Numbered from the stretch's first letter, positions 53,105 to 61,767 are shown. The stretch is DNA of 64,000 bases from Akkermansiaceae bacterium (GCA_019634595.1 JAHCBC010000001.1:496001-560000); one strand, 5' to 3'. The notes: generated by a model not told the origin, from the letters alone. Program-made: numbers and translations.

Positions 53105-54031
53105 TCAGGAGAGCGTTTCGGTTGCTGCTTCGAGCGATGGAAGGTCCTCCACCGAGTGAACCGTCACATCCTTGTCGATCTTCGCGACCAGTCCCGCGAT
53201 GACCTTGCCTGGTCCGAGTTCGATGAAGTTGCGGTGGCCCTGCGCGATGAGCGTGCGGATGGATTCCGTCCACCGCACGGAGCCGGTGACCTGCTGCTCC
53301 AGCGTCTTCCTGATCTCGTCCGCGGTGGGCACGATGCCCGCGGTGAAATTCGCCACCACGGGGATGGTGGGAAGGTTGACCTGGAGGGAAGCGAGTTCCA
53401 GCGCCAGCTTGTCCTGTGCGCTCTTCATCAGGCGGGAATGATAGGCCCCTGCGACGTTCAGCTTGATGGCGCGGCGGATGCCGAAGTCCTTCGCCTTTGC
53501 GATGGCGGCGTCGATGCCTTCCACCGTTCCGGAAAGCACGATCTGTCCCGGCGCGTTGAGGTTCGCAACATCCACATCCGCCTCGGCGGCCAGGGCGCGG
53601 ACCTGATCTTCCTCCCCGCCGATGAGTGCGGCCATGGCTCCTTGGGTCGCCTGGCAGGCTTCTTCCATGAAGGCACCGCGCTTTGCGACGATCTTCAGGC
53701 CGTCCTCGAAGGAGAAGGTGCCCGCCGCGGCATGCGCGGTGAATTCCCCCAGCGAAAGACCGGCGGCTGCCACCGGATTGAGCGCGGGGACGCGCTCCTT
53801 GAGAAGGGCAAGCGTGATCAGGCCATGGAGATAAAGCGCAGGCTGGCAGCGGGAGGTCTTGGTCAGTTCCTCATCCGGGCCTTCGAACATGATGTCCGTG
53901 AGGGAATACCCCAGCACCTCGTCCGCCTTTTGGGCGATTGCCCGTGCAGTGGGGCTGGTTTCGAAGAAGTCTTTGGCCATGCCAACTTTTTGGGCTCCTT
54001 GGCCGGAGAACAGGATGACGATATCACTCAT
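53105..54031 (-). CDS. fabD: Malonyl-CoA:acyl-carrier-protein transacylase
   Basis: A 308-residue cytoplasmic enzyme that loads malonate on ACP for fatty-acid synthesis. The N-terminal GQGAQ loop, the nucleophile S93 in GLSLGE and H198 in GAYHSRLM give the full active site. Length is typical. No other fab genes are in the window; upstream on the same strand is the nucleotidyltransferase-like gene, 57 nt away. Confidence 0.95.
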   Translation of the reverse strand: MSDIVILFSGQGAQKVGMAKDFFETSPTARAIAQKADEVLGYSLTDIMFEGPDEELTKTSRCQPALYLHGLITLALLKERVPALNPVAAAGLSLGEFTAHAAAGTFSFEDGLKIVAKRGAFMEEACQATQGAMAALIGGEEDQVRALAAEADVDVANLNAPGQIVLSGTVEGIDAAIAKAKDFGIRRAIKLNVAGAYHSRLMKSAQDKLALELASLQVNLPTIPVVANFTAGIVPTADEIRKTLEQQVTGSVRWTESIRTLIAQGHRNFIELGPGKVIAGLVAKIDKDVTVHSVEDLPSLEAATETLS

Positions 54032-54088
54032 GGGTAGTTCAGGTGGTTCTAAGGTTGAGTTTGGGAAAGGAGTTTGTCCGGTCCGGAG

Positions 54089-54667
54089 TTACCGGGGATG
54101 GGTGAAGGTGAACATCCCGATCCCTTCGATCAGCTTGATGATGTCGTGGACTTCCTTCTCCTCCTGGGTGTTCTTGTTGGCTTTGAAAAGGAAAGTCACA
54201 AGGGGATTCAGTACCCTGATGTGACCGATGTTCACGGAATGGTGTTTCTTTGACCACGCGATCCGCGGATTCCGCCGGTAGAAGACCTGGTCTCCGCGAT
54301 CGTCGAAGATCATGATCTGAAACAGCCAGTGCGTCAGATTCTGGTCGGTAATCCAGATGTCGTGGATATCCCCGGCGATTTCGCCTCCCCGCCACCTTTC
54401 GTGGCGTCCCTGGCGGCATAAAAACACCCGTTCTTCCGCAAATTGGTTCAGGCAATCCAAAATGCGCGTCCTGAACACTCCGATGTCAATATCGCCATGC
54501 GGGCGCGTGTCTTTTCCGGTGATCAGGGCCACCGAATGTCCGCCGCACAGAACCCATCCATCGAAATCCCGCAGTTCCCCTTCAATATGGGAGAGTGGAA
54601 CCGTGAGCCAATCGGTGGGCGGAGTCATTTTACGGGGGATCATTCGCTGGATCGAATGGTCGGCCAT
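54089..54667 (-). CDS. Nucleotidyltransferase-fold protein (AadB/PF10706-like)
   Basis: A 192-residue protein with the minimal nucleotidyltransferase motif GWVLCGGHSVALITGKDTRPHGDIDIGVF: the GG..S step followed by two metal-binding Asp residues, D59 and D61. The length and Trp-rich middle fit the family of aminoglycoside 2''-adenylyltransferase and related proteins of unknown target. A C-terminal KANKNTQEEKEVHDIIKLIEG helix may carry the third acidic residue. It might modify a small molecule or a tRNA/protein; it should not be taken as an antibiotic resistance gene on this evidence. Ten nt after the DUF1080 gene stop lies on the same strand, which suggests a pair. Confidence 0.75.
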   Translation of the reverse strand: MADHSIQRMIPRKMTPPTDWLTVPLSHIEGELRDFDGWVLCGGHSVALITGKDTRPHGDIDIGVFRTRILDCLNQFAEERVFLCRQGRHERWRGGEIAGDIHDIWITDQNLTHWLFQIMIFDDRGDQVFYRRNPRIAWSKKHHSVNIGHIRVLNPLVTFLFKANKNTQEEKEVHDIIKLIEGIGMFTFTHPR

Positions 54668-54676
54668 GAAGCCGCC

Positions 54677-55360
54677 TTACAGCGGGTGGATCTTGATCAC
54701 ACGGAAGGAGACCTCGTCGGAGTGGTCCGTGATCATGATCGGACCGGTGACCTTCTCGCCGAAACCAACCGCCGCCTTGAACTTGCTCTTGCCGATCGCC
54801 TCTTTCAGTTCCGCGCTGCCCAGTTCATAGGACAGCACCTTCCCGCCGTTGAGCCAGTGCTCCACGTGGTTGCCCTTCACGATGATCTTCGACTCGTTCC
54901 ACTCGCCGGGAGTCTTGAGCACCTTGTCCTCCGCGGGCGGGATGATGTCATAGAGGGAGGCGGTCTGGCGCTTCGCTCCCACCTTCGCGTCCGGGTGGCC
55001 GTTGTCGTCCAGCATCTGGTATTCCGGGCCGGGGGCACCGCCGCGCTTTTCATCGATGAGGTATTTCACCCCGTTGTTGCCCTTTGCGGCGATCTTCCAT
55101 TCCCAGACCAGTTCGTAGTCGGTGAAGGATTCGGTGGTGATGATGTTTCCGCCCGGTGCCTTCGCCGCTTTTGTCAGGATGCCATCCACCACCTGCCAGC
55201 CTGCGCTGGGAGGTGTCTGCTTGCCGAAGGCGCGCCAGCCCGTCAGATCCTTGCCGTTGAAAAGTAGCTTCCAGCCCGCAGCCTTTTCGGCATCGGTCAG
55301 TTCCGCATGGAGGGGTGAGAACGCTGCGAGGGCGAGCAGTAGAACGGCGGCGAGTTTCAT
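54677..55360 (-). CDS. Secreted DUF1080 protein (3-keto-disaccharide hydrolase type)
   Basis: A 227-residue exported protein: signal peptide MKLAAVLLLALAAFSPLHA, then a concanavalin-like jelly roll beginning GWKLLFNGKDLTGWRAF, the hallmark of DUF1080/'3-keto-disaccharide hydrolase' domains. Other marks are ITTESFTDYELVWEWKIAAKGNNGVKYLIDEKRGGAPGPEYQMLDDNGHPDAKVGAKRQTASLYDIIPP and EWNESKIIVKGNHVEHWLNGGKVLSYE. The family is very abundant in Verrucomicrobia and Planctomycetes and members act on 3-keto sugars or glycosides. Start 55360 is set by the signal peptide. The gene stands 76 nt, back to back, from the plus-strand aminopeptidase gene. Confidence 0.9.
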   Translation of the reverse strand: MKLAAVLLLALAAFSPLHAELTDAEKAAGWKLLFNGKDLTGWRAFGKQTPPSAGWQVVDGILTKAAKAPGGNIITTESFTDYELVWEWKIAAKGNNGVKYLIDEKRGGAPGPEYQMLDDNGHPDAKVGAKRQTASLYDIIPPAEDKVLKTPGEWNESKIIVKGNHVEHWLNGGKVLSYELGSAELKEAIGKSKFKAAVGFGEKVTGPIMITDHSDEVSFRVIKIHPL

Positions 55361-55436
55361 GGATTGATGGGGTTGGCCCGAGTTTTTCGGTGTTTGCGGG
55401 TTTGTCACGCCTGATTCTTCGGGTGATGATGACGGC

Positions 55437-56447
55437 GTGGTGATCCTGCGACTGTTGAAATGGCCATCCGTTCTGGCGTTGTTGGGGCTTTCCTCCTGCA
55501 ATACCGTCACCTTCTACCAACAGGCGATGGGCGGCCAGATCGAGATCATGAGGAAAAGCAGGCCGAACGGGGCGGTGCTGCAGGACCGGAACTCCCCGGA
55601 ATCCCTGAAAAAGAAGCTCCGCGAGGTGGAGGAAATCCGCGGCTTTGCGGAAAACCACCTCTCCCTTCCGGGAAGCGATGCCTACGGGCGCTACGCGGAT
55701 CTGGGGCGGGACCATGTCACCTGGGTGCTCTACGCCGCTCCGGAGTTCTCACTGAAACCGAAGACCTGGTGGTATCCCTCCCTCGGACGGCTGGACTACC
55801 GCGGCTACTTCCGGGAGAGCGATACGGACCAACTGGCGGCGGAACTGCGGGGGCAGGGATATGACGTCCATACCGGCGGTGTGGACGCCTACTCCACCCT
55901 CGGTTGGCTGCATGATCCGGTATTGAACACCTTCGTCGATTCCGCGGATGTGGATCTCGCGGAGCTGATCTTCCATGAACTGACCCACCGTAAGTATTTC
56001 CGCAACGGGGCGACCGCCTTCAATGAATCCCTCGCGAACATGGTGGCGGAGGAGGGTGTCCAGCGGTGGCTGGCGCACCACCACCGGCACGCGGATCTCA
56101 GGAAATTCCGCGGGCGCCTCGTCCGCCGGGCGCAGTTCTACGACAAGATCGACAGCACCCGATCCGCTCTGGAAAAGCTGTACGCCTCAGGCATCCCCGA
56201 AGCGGAAATGAGGAAACGGAAAAAGGAGCTCTTCCGCGGCCTCCAGGATGACTTCCGCGAACTCCGCCGCCGCTGGGGTGGCCGCGGTCTGGAAGGCTGG
56301 CTGACAGCGGACCTGACCAACGCCCACCTCGTCTCCGTCGCCACCTACCACCAGCACCTCCCCGCCTTCAGAAAGCTGCTCTCCGACTGCGACGGGGACC
56401 TCGACCTGTTCTTCCAGCGGATAAAGGATTTCAAATTGGAGAATTGA
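55437..56447 (+). CDS. Aminopeptidase-like zinc lipoprotein
   Basis: A 336-residue protein of the 'predicted aminopeptidase' family (PF10023). The N-terminus MVILRLLKWPSVLALLGLSSC ends in a lipobox with C21 as the lipid anchor. The zinc site is H180-E181-L-T-H184 in IFHELTHRKYF with E197 downstream in NESLANMVAEEGVQRWL as likely third ligand. Early conserved stretch QQAMGGQIEIMRKSRP is shared across the family. It probably acts in the periplasm. It starts 76 nt from the divergent DUF1080 gene and ends 309 nt before the next gene, with an inverted repeat element in that gap. Confidence 0.88.
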   Translation: MVILRLLKWPSVLALLGLSSCNTVTFYQQAMGGQIEIMRKSRPNGAVLQDRNSPESLKKKLREVEEIRGFAENHLSLPGSDAYGRYADLGRDHVTWVLYAAPEFSLKPKTWWYPSLGRLDYRGYFRESDTDQLAAELRGQGYDVHTGGVDAYSTLGWLHDPVLNTFVDSADVDLAELIFHELTHRKYFRNGATAFNESLANMVAEEGVQRWLAHHHRHADLRKFRGRLVRRAQFYDKIDSTRSALEKLYASGIPEAEMRKRKKELFRGLQDDFRELRRRWGGRGLEGWLTADLTNAHLVSVATYHQHLPAFRKLLSDCDGDLDLFFQRIKDFKLEN

Positions 56448-56454
56448 AACGAAA

Positions 56455-56668
56455 CGGAGAAGAAGTGCCGGGTGATCAGTGATCGGTGATCAGTGGAAGA
56501 CCCGGACGATGGATGGTGCCAACTCAATGGGTGAGCTTTGCGGCTCGGAGCGAATCGCTTCCCGCTGAGGTTTTGGATTGGGATGGAATCCCGGATTGAC
56601 TCCACTTGCTTCGTTTCATCATCCCCGCACTGATCACCGATCACTGATCACTCGGCACTTCTTCCCCG
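56455..56668. repeat. Intergenic inverted-repeat element (41-bp arms)
   Basis: The 309-nt gap between the aminopeptidase and glutaredoxin-like genes contains 41-nt inverted arms at 56455-56495 and 56628-56668 that match at 39 of 41 positions, separated by 132 nt. Each arm holds a run of GTGATCAGTGATCG-type repeats that are palindromic themselves (TGATCA). The architecture matches the element at 2306-2460 but the sequence is different. Between the arms I see only short weak open frames. Confidence 0.88.
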
Positions 56669-56756
56669 TGGCCTCCGCGTTTCGCTCGATCCACAGGGCC
56701 GACACCAGCCGTTTCGTTTGCCTTCATCCGGAAATCGGTCTATTTCTTCCTCAGAA

Positions 56757-57128
56757 ATGAGCGCACAAGCACCGAAAATCACCGCCTACCTGAAAACCTA
56801 TTGTGGCTGGAGCGAAGGCGTCCGTGCCATCATGCGGAAATACGACCTTCCCTTCGAGGAGAAGGACATCATCAAGAATCCGGCGTTCCGTTGGGAGATG
56901 GAGCAGCGCAGCGGCCAGCAACTTTCCCCGTGCGTGGAGATCGACGGCCACATGCTCCCTGACATCAGCGGTGAGGAAGTCGAGAAGTGGCTTGCGGAGA
57001 ATGGATACCTCGAAAAGAGCGACGCCCCGGCCGATGCTCCCATCAACTCCGCCTGCACCGACGAGCAGCACGCCGCCATGGCTGCCGGAACTTTCAAGGT
57101 ACCGGGCAAGATCAAATTTCTGGACTGA
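56757..57128 (+). CDS. Glutaredoxin-like protein
   Basis: A 123-residue thioredoxin-fold protein. The N-terminus ITAYLKTYCGWSEGVRAIMRKYDLPFEEKDI is glutaredoxin-like with a single catalytic cysteine (C16) in the CGWS position, and the cis-Pro loop is LSPCVEIDGHMLPDISGEEVEKWL, so it is a monothiol type; C-terminal ~40 residues are an extra segment ending in NSACTDEQHAAMAAGTFKVPGKIKFLD. It might act in iron-sulfur transfer or glutathionylation control. Start 56757 is taken from the domain start; the frame is open 13 codons upstream. It is 64 nt upstream of the sigma factor gene. Confidence 0.8.
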   Translation: MSAQAPKITAYLKTYCGWSEGVRAIMRKYDLPFEEKDIIKNPAFRWEMEQRSGQQLSPCVEIDGHMLPDISGEEVEKWLAENGYLEKSDAPADAPINSACTDEQHAAMAAGTFKVPGKIKFLD

Positions 57129-57192
57129 CCGGTCCGGACCGGTGGGAAGATTTTACAGACAAATCCCCGCCGGTGGGGCATTTTAGCCTCTG

Positions 57193-57723
57193 ATGACGGG
57201 TAGTCCCAGAAGCGTGTGGAAAGAGTGGCTGGCAGCCCACGGGCCGCGGTTGCTCCTGTTCGCGCGTGGCTGGTCGAACTGCCAGCAGGATGCGGAGGAT
57301 TTGGTGCAGGAGGCGGTGCTCCGTCTCTGGAACCACCAGGCGGACAAGGGCGGCCTTCCGCCGGACCTGCCGTTCGCCTTTTCCACCATCCGTTTCTGCG
57401 GCCTCAATCACCACCGGACCGAAAGCCGCCGGCGGAAACGCGAGGAGTCCATCATCTACCTCAACGATTTCGAGGACGTCTGGCTCGACCCGGTCCTGGA
57501 GGACGACGAAGACGCCACCGCACTGCGCGACGCCGTCCAGCGCCTCAGTCCGAAGCTCCGCGAGGTGGTGGTCATGAAAAGCTGGGGGGGGCTGACCTTT
57601 GCCGAGATTTCCGAAACCCTGGCCATCTCACCGAACACGGCGGCTTCCCGCTACCGTTACGCGCTCGAACAACTCGCGCAGGAACTGCGCCAACTGAAGG
57701 AGGCCCGCAGTGAAACAGCCTGA
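57193..57723 (+). CDS. ECF-type RNA polymerase sigma factor
   Basis: A 176-residue sigma-70-family factor: region 2 is RLLLFARGWSNCQQDAEDLVQEAVLRLWNHQ and FSTIRFCGLNHHRTESRRRKREE; region 4 is LSPKLREVVVMKSWGGLTFAEISETLAISPNTAASRYRYALEQLAQEL. There is no region 1 or 3, as expected for ECF. Cognate promoters cannot be named. It overlaps the following gene by 14 nt, whose product has a membrane anchor and may be its antisigma factor. Confidence 0.92.
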   Translation: MTGSPRSVWKEWLAAHGPRLLLFARGWSNCQQDAEDLVQEAVLRLWNHQADKGGLPPDLPFAFSTIRFCGLNHHRTESRRRKREESIIYLNDFEDVWLDPVLEDDEDATALRDAVQRLSPKLREVVVMKSWGGLTFAEISETLAISPNTAASRYRYALEQLAQELRQLKEARSETA

Positions 57724-58192
57724 ATCCATCGAGGACATGCTTTCACGGTTGATGCCGGTGGCCATCAGTGAGTCCGGCCAACGGTCGCTCGACGCCATGC
57801 TGGATGAACTCGCCGGGGAGGAAGCTGTTCCGGAAACCCCGGCCACCCCGCATCGCGGAAAGAGTTTCTGGATTTACGCGCTGCCTCCCGCCGGGATCGC
57901 CGCTGCCGCCGCATTTGCCTTTTTCATGCCACACGGATCATCCGCGCGGAAGGAAATCACCTCGACCCTGCCAAAGCTGGAGGCTCCGGGCATCTTCCTC
58001 CTCGGGGAGACCGGCCGGATCGAAACGCTGACCGACGAAGGCTGGTTGGCGGATCCGCAAGGCACCGCCATGCAGGCCGTCCGCGTGCGGGTGGTGGAGG
58101 AAAACACCCTCCGCGACGAGAAGACCGGCATCGTCTTCCAGATATCCGAGCCCCGCGAGGAACTCATCCTGACCCCTGTCACCGCGTTCTGA
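57710..58192 (+). CDS. Putative membrane-anchored anti-sigma partner
   Basis: An unrecognised 160-residue protein: short N-terminal cytoplasmic helix (ESIEDMLSRLMPVAISESGQRSLDAMLDELAGEEAV), one transmembrane segment (FWIYALPPAGIAAAAAFAFFM, about 53-73), then a periplasmic domain. The overlap with the sigma gene and this topology are typical of anti-sigma factors, though no CHxxC/ZAS motif is visible. It ends one nt before the PDZ gene start, so the three genes should be coupled. Confidence 0.7.
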   Translation: MKQPESIEDMLSRLMPVAISESGQRSLDAMLDELAGEEAVPETPATPHRGKSFWIYALPPAGIAAAAAFAFFMPHGSSARKEITSTLPKLEAPGIFLLGETGRIETLTDEGWLADPQGTAMQAVRVRVVEENTLRDEKTGIVFQISEPREELILTPVTAF

Positions 58193-58193
58193 A

Positions 58194-58952
58194 ATGAAGC
58201 TGGGAACCTTTTTCATCGCTCTGCTCGCCGGGATCTCCCTGGTCACCGGCCAGGATGAGGTGCTCACACCCCTTCCGCCGCCGCTGCAGGCTCCTACCGG
58301 CCGCCCATGGCTGGGACTGAAGCTGGCGAAGGTGGAGCCATCCACCAGCGCGCAGATCCAGTCCCTCCCGCTGGGGGTGGGTTTCATGGTGAAAGTCATC
58401 GATCCCAGTGGTCCGGCGGTCGAGGCCGGATTCCAGCCATTTGATGTCGTCTGGAAGATGGGTGACCAGCTCCTCATCAATGAAGCCCAGCTCGCCACCT
58501 TGCTCCGTCTCCAAAAGCCGGGCGATGAGGTTGCGCTGGCGGTCTTCCGTGGCGGAAAGCCGCTGGATATCAAGATGAAGCTGGGTGACCTGCCCGTCGG
58601 GCGGGACGGCTTCAGCTCGGAACTCGCGGAGGCCGCGATCCTCCCAGGCGAATCCGGACCGATGCGGGTGGTGAACGTCTCCGACCGCACCGCCACCTAC
58701 TCCACGGATGAAGGAAAAATCGTCCTCCGCAAGGAAGGGGAGATCTACCGCGTGACGATCAGCAATCCCAAGGAGGAGATCATTTTCCAAGGGAATGTCA
58801 TTGGTGAGGAAACTCCGGAAGGCCTCCCGGAACTCTGGAAACGCAGGGTGTTCGCCCTGAAGCGTGGCCTGGATCATCAGATCCATGGTGTCATGGAGCC
58901 GGTCCGTGCCCCCCGGCCTCGTGTCGTCCCGGCGGTCCGTCCGGCCCCCTGA
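58194..58952 (+). CDS. Secreted PDZ-domain protein
   Basis: A 252-residue protein with signal peptide MKLGTFFIALLAGISLVTG and one PDZ domain (about 35-135: GLKLAKVEPSTSAQIQSLPLGVGFMVKVIDPSGPAVEAGFQPFDVVWKMGDQLLINEAQLATLLR). There is no serine-protease domain, so it is not a DegP-type protease. The C-terminus is basic and Pro-rich (MEPVRAPRPRVVPAVRP). It probably works in the periplasm as part of the regulatory unit with the sigma factor and the membrane partner, for example in sensing misfolded proteins (inference). Confidence 0.82.
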   Translation: MKLGTFFIALLAGISLVTGQDEVLTPLPPPLQAPTGRPWLGLKLAKVEPSTSAQIQSLPLGVGFMVKVIDPSGPAVEAGFQPFDVVWKMGDQLLINEAQLATLLRLQKPGDEVALAVFRGGKPLDIKMKLGDLPVGRDGFSSELAEAAILPGESGPMRVVNVSDRTATYSTDEGKIVLRKEGEIYRVTISNPKEEIIFQGNVIGEETPEGLPELWKRRVFALKRGLDHQIHGVMEPVRAPRPRVVPAVRPAP

Positions 58953-59090
58953 TTTCCGGACTGTGGCTGGGCCATCTTGGCCCAGGCCGTTGCCGGAGCG
59001 TCCGCTCCGGTCTTTTTCCAAGGGAAGCTTTTCCCTTCACACACCGTCCCGGATGACCCACGGTGAAGTGAAATCCGGAAACCCGTTGCC

Positions 59091-59414
59091 ATGAGTTCCT
59101 CCGTGTATCAGACCGAACCAATCCGCAGCCGCAAACGCCGCGAGCAAATCGCCGTGTTGACGGAACTCCGCGATGCTTCCCCGAAGTTCGACCGGACGAT
59201 GATGCTGCAGCATCCGGCGAAGTTCGTGATCTACTTCGGATTTTTCTACCTCATGGTGATTTCTCCGGTTATGGAATGGGGTGTGGTATGGTTCGCCATC
59301 ATCGGAGGCATCGGTTTCACTCTGGTTGATGAATTGTTGTGGCGGCTCGTGATGGTTCCTCTGATGGAGCGGGAGGTGAGAAAACTTTCCGCGCAGCAGG
59401 GAGGCAGGGAGTGA
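59091..59414 (+). CDS. Small two-helix membrane protein
   Basis: An unrecognised 107-residue protein with a charged N-terminus (IRSRKRREQIAVLTELRDASPKFDRT) and two hydrophobic segments (FVIYFGFFYLMVISPVMEWGVVWFAIIGGIGFTLV). A 138-nt gap separates it from the PDZ gene. There is no clear neighbour link. Codon use and hydrophobicity pattern support a real gene. Confidence 0.65.
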   Translation: MSSSVYQTEPIRSRKRREQIAVLTELRDASPKFDRTMMLQHPAKFVIYFGFFYLMVISPVMEWGVVWFAIIGGIGFTLVDELLWRLVMVPLMEREVRKLSAQQGGRE

Positions 59415-59664
59415 AGGTTATCCCACTTCTGTGAAACCAACAGGAAAACGGCATCGGTGTTGAAGACAGACGGAGGTGAAGTGGACGGGGTGTGGAACCG
59501 CTGGAAAGTGAATCTTCCGCTGGGACAGAGAGCCGCCATTTTTGAGCTGATCGCTCTCCATCTTTCCCCATTTCCGCCGGATGGTGCGGTTAGCTTCTAC
59601 AAGCAATAGAAGGCGGGAGTTGCCCCCTTGACGACTTTGCTCTGATGGTGGGGAAACATCCACG

Positions 59665-60366
59665 ATGAGCACTCCCAACGAATCTCCCACCCACTTCGAC
59701 GAAGACCGAGCCGCCAGCTACGACGAACGTTTCAACAGGATCTCAGCAGTCATGGAAGCGCTGCATCTGCTGACCAAGTTATGGTTCACGGGGCTTCCAA
59801 AAGAGGCTCGGGTGCTGTGCGTGGGCGCGGGCACCGGCGCGGAACTGTTTCCGTTGGCGGAGGCGTTTCCCGGCTGGACCTTCACCTTGGTGGACCCCGC
59901 CGGACCCATGCTGGCGCAGTGCCGGAGAAAGGCGGAGGCCGCGGGTATCGCGGACCGCTGCATCTTCCATGAAGGCTACCTGGACAGCCTCCCCGCCACC
60001 GCCCCTTTCGATGCCGCCACGTCCATTCTCGTCTCCCACTTCGTGCTGGAGCGGGAAAAGCGGATCGCGTTTTTCCGTGAAATCTCGGGCCGACTGAAGC
60101 CCGGCGCGCCGTTGGTCAGCGCGGATCTCTGCTCGGACATGGACTCGCCCGAGTTCGCGACACTCATCTCCGCATGGATCAACATGCTGAAGTTCTCCGG
60201 GCAGGAGGACAAGACGGTGGACAGCTTCGTCGAGGCGCTTCGCGGAGGCGTGGATGTCGTGCCGCCGCAGGAACTGACCTCGCTGATCCGGTCCGGTGGA
60301 TTCGCCGAATCCACTCTTTTCTACCAGAGCCTGCTCATCCACGGCTTCATCTCGAAGCGGGGCTGA
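59665..60366 (+). CDS. Class I SAM-dependent methyltransferase
   Basis: A 233-residue cytoplasmic protein with the glycine-rich SAM motif VLCVGAGTGAELFPLAEAFPGW, followed by VDPAGPMLAQCRRKAEAAG and the acidic SADLCSDMDSPE segment. The rest is a typical Rossmann methyltransferase; substrate unknown. The upstream gap 59415-59664 holds no convincing gene. Its stop is 10 nt from the stop of the convergent Gly-rich protein gene. Confidence 0.88.
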   Translation: MSTPNESPTHFDEDRAASYDERFNRISAVMEALHLLTKLWFTGLPKEARVLCVGAGTGAELFPLAEAFPGWTFTLVDPAGPMLAQCRRKAEAAGIADRCIFHEGYLDSLPATAPFDAATSILVSHFVLEREKRIAFFREISGRLKPGAPLVSADLCSDMDSPEFATLISAWINMLKFSGQEDKTVDSFVEALRGGVDVVPPQELTSLIRSGGFAESTLFYQSLLIHGFISKRG

Positions 60367-60376
60367 GATTGCCGGA

Positions 60377-61687
60377 TCAGATCCCGATCTTGCCCATGCC
60401 TTCCATCACCTTCCAGCTCGGTGCGTCCTTCTGGAAAGGCGGAGCGTTGTCGCCTGTGGTCACGGCCGGTGGTTGGTGGTCGATCCGGAAAACCGGCAGG
60501 ATCGGTGAGCCGGTGGAGGCTTTCTCATACTTCTCGCCGATTTTTTCGATCATCAGCGAGGCGCAGAACAGGCCACCGGGGATCTCGCTCAACAGGATCT
60601 CGATGGGGTAGGCGGTCCCGGCCTTCGCCTCGAAGGTGGGGCCGACCGCCAGTCCGCCGATGGCACCGTTCCAGTTGTTGGTGGTATCATACTTGTAGAA
60701 CTCCACCGGGAGCTTCATCGGGGAGTCCCGAAGTTGCCTCTGGCGCTCGCGGTCGTCGTTGGCACCGGTCAGCACGTCCTTCATCTGGGAGAGGTGGGTG
60801 CCGGTGGTGCCGCCGTAGAATCCGTGGTCGAACACATGCTTGTTGTTGAAGCGGACGACCAGTACGTCATCCCCCGCACCGACGAAGCGGTAACGTCCGC
60901 TGGTAGGCGGGGTGACGATTCCGCGATAGACGATGATCCAGCGGCTCGGCTGCACGTCCTTCTCACAGTTGAACGCGGCTGGTGCTCCCTCCGCCTGCAT
61001 GAGGGGGATGTAGATCTTCGTCTGGTAGAGCTTCTGCGGGGCCTGGAAATAGTCGCGGGAAAGGAAGGTCTCCTTCCAACCACGGTTCACGAACTCGCGG
61101 ATGACCTCCTGCGTCTGCTCGTTGGAGATGTTGGTTGGCTTCTTCTTGTCCGTCTGTTTGAGGTCGTAGAACGTGCCGATCAGCGCGTTGGGTGTGCTGC
61201 TCAGGGCACCGAACGGGTTCAGCTTGCCGGCCGGTCCCATGCCGATGCCGTCGCCCATCCCGTCACCGATGCCCCGGCCGATACCCTCGCCCCGGCCACC
61301 GCCGCTGCCTCCACCACCCAGACCACCGCTTGCCGCGCCCAGCGAGCCGAGCGCGGTCATCGCGGTGCTCGCATCAGGTTCCGGAAGGGCAAAGGAAGAT
61401 GAGGTCCCGATCGCCGCCACCCGCTGGGTCGCCTGCTTCATCACCCGGTTCTGGCTCTTATTCGCCTGCATCTTCGGCGATCCGCCGCCGCCACCGCCGG
61501 AGGGTTTGAAATCAACCGTCTTTTCCTTCTCCGGCGGGATGATCTGGAGGATCCAGAACAGGGCCAGCACCAGCAGCACCGCGTGGACGATGATCGAGAT
61601 GGTCAGGGAGCCACCGCCGAGCCTGCGCCAGAAAGAGGCCTTCGGAGTTTGCAGGATGGTGGCTGCGGGAACAGCAGGACTTTCCAT
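60377..61687 (-). CDS. Single-pass membrane protein with Gly-rich linker and PA14-like domain
   Basis: A 436-residue protein. One transmembrane helix near 28-48 (LTISIIVHAVLLVLALFWILQI) is followed by a Gly-rich linker (GGGGGGSPKMQANKSQNR and GSLGAASGGLGGGGSGGGRGEGIGRGIGDGMGDGIGMGP) and a globular part (about 205-370) with GIVTPPTSGRYRFVGAGDDVLVVRFNNKHVFDHGF, which resembles a PA14/glycan-binding fold. The N-terminal layout recalls TonB-type proteins but no TonB C-terminal domain is seen. Cytosolic end is short. Family known to me only as a verrucomicrobial hypothetical. Confidence 0.75.
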   Translation of the reverse strand: MESPAVPAATILQTPKASFWRRLGGGSLTISIIVHAVLLVLALFWILQIIPPEKEKTVDFKPSGGGGGGSPKMQANKSQNRVMKQATQRVAAIGTSSSFALPEPDASTAMTALGSLGAASGGLGGGGSGGGRGEGIGRGIGDGMGDGIGMGPAGKLNPFGALSSTPNALIGTFYDLKQTDKKKPTNISNEQTQEVIREFVNRGWKETFLSRDYFQAPQKLYQTKIYIPLMQAEGAPAAFNCEKDVQPSRWIIVYRGIVTPPTSGRYRFVGAGDDVLVVRFNNKHVFDHGFYGGTTGTHLSQMKDVLTGANDDRERQRQLRDSPMKLPVEFYKYDTTNNWNGAIGGLAVGPTFEAKAGTAYPIEILLSEIPGGLFCASLMIEKIGEKYEKASTGSPILPVFRIDHQPPAVTTGDNAPPFQKDAPSWKVMEGMGKIGI

Positions 61688-61767
61688 GGAAGAAATTGGG
61701 TTTCAGTGGATTTGACGCAGGTTACTGGAATTTCTTTGGAGGGAAAGCAATGTTTCTCCCGCCGTGG

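Noticed and set aside
54089..54667. Aminoglycoside resistance gene
   Set aside because: The fold and two Asp residues fit an AadB-like nucleotidyltransferase family, but that family contains many proteins of other or unknown role and there is no mobile or resistance context.
56345..56644. Short open frames within and next to the second inverted-repeat element
   Set aside because: They translate the repeat itself (for example runs such as SDQ/TDH) and have no start context or similarity to known families.
59457..59610. Short plus-strand frame with GTG start (VLKTDGGEVDGVWNRW..)
   Set aside because: It has a reasonable amino-acid composition but no ribosome site, no recognisable family, and only about 50 codons; not enough to support a gene.
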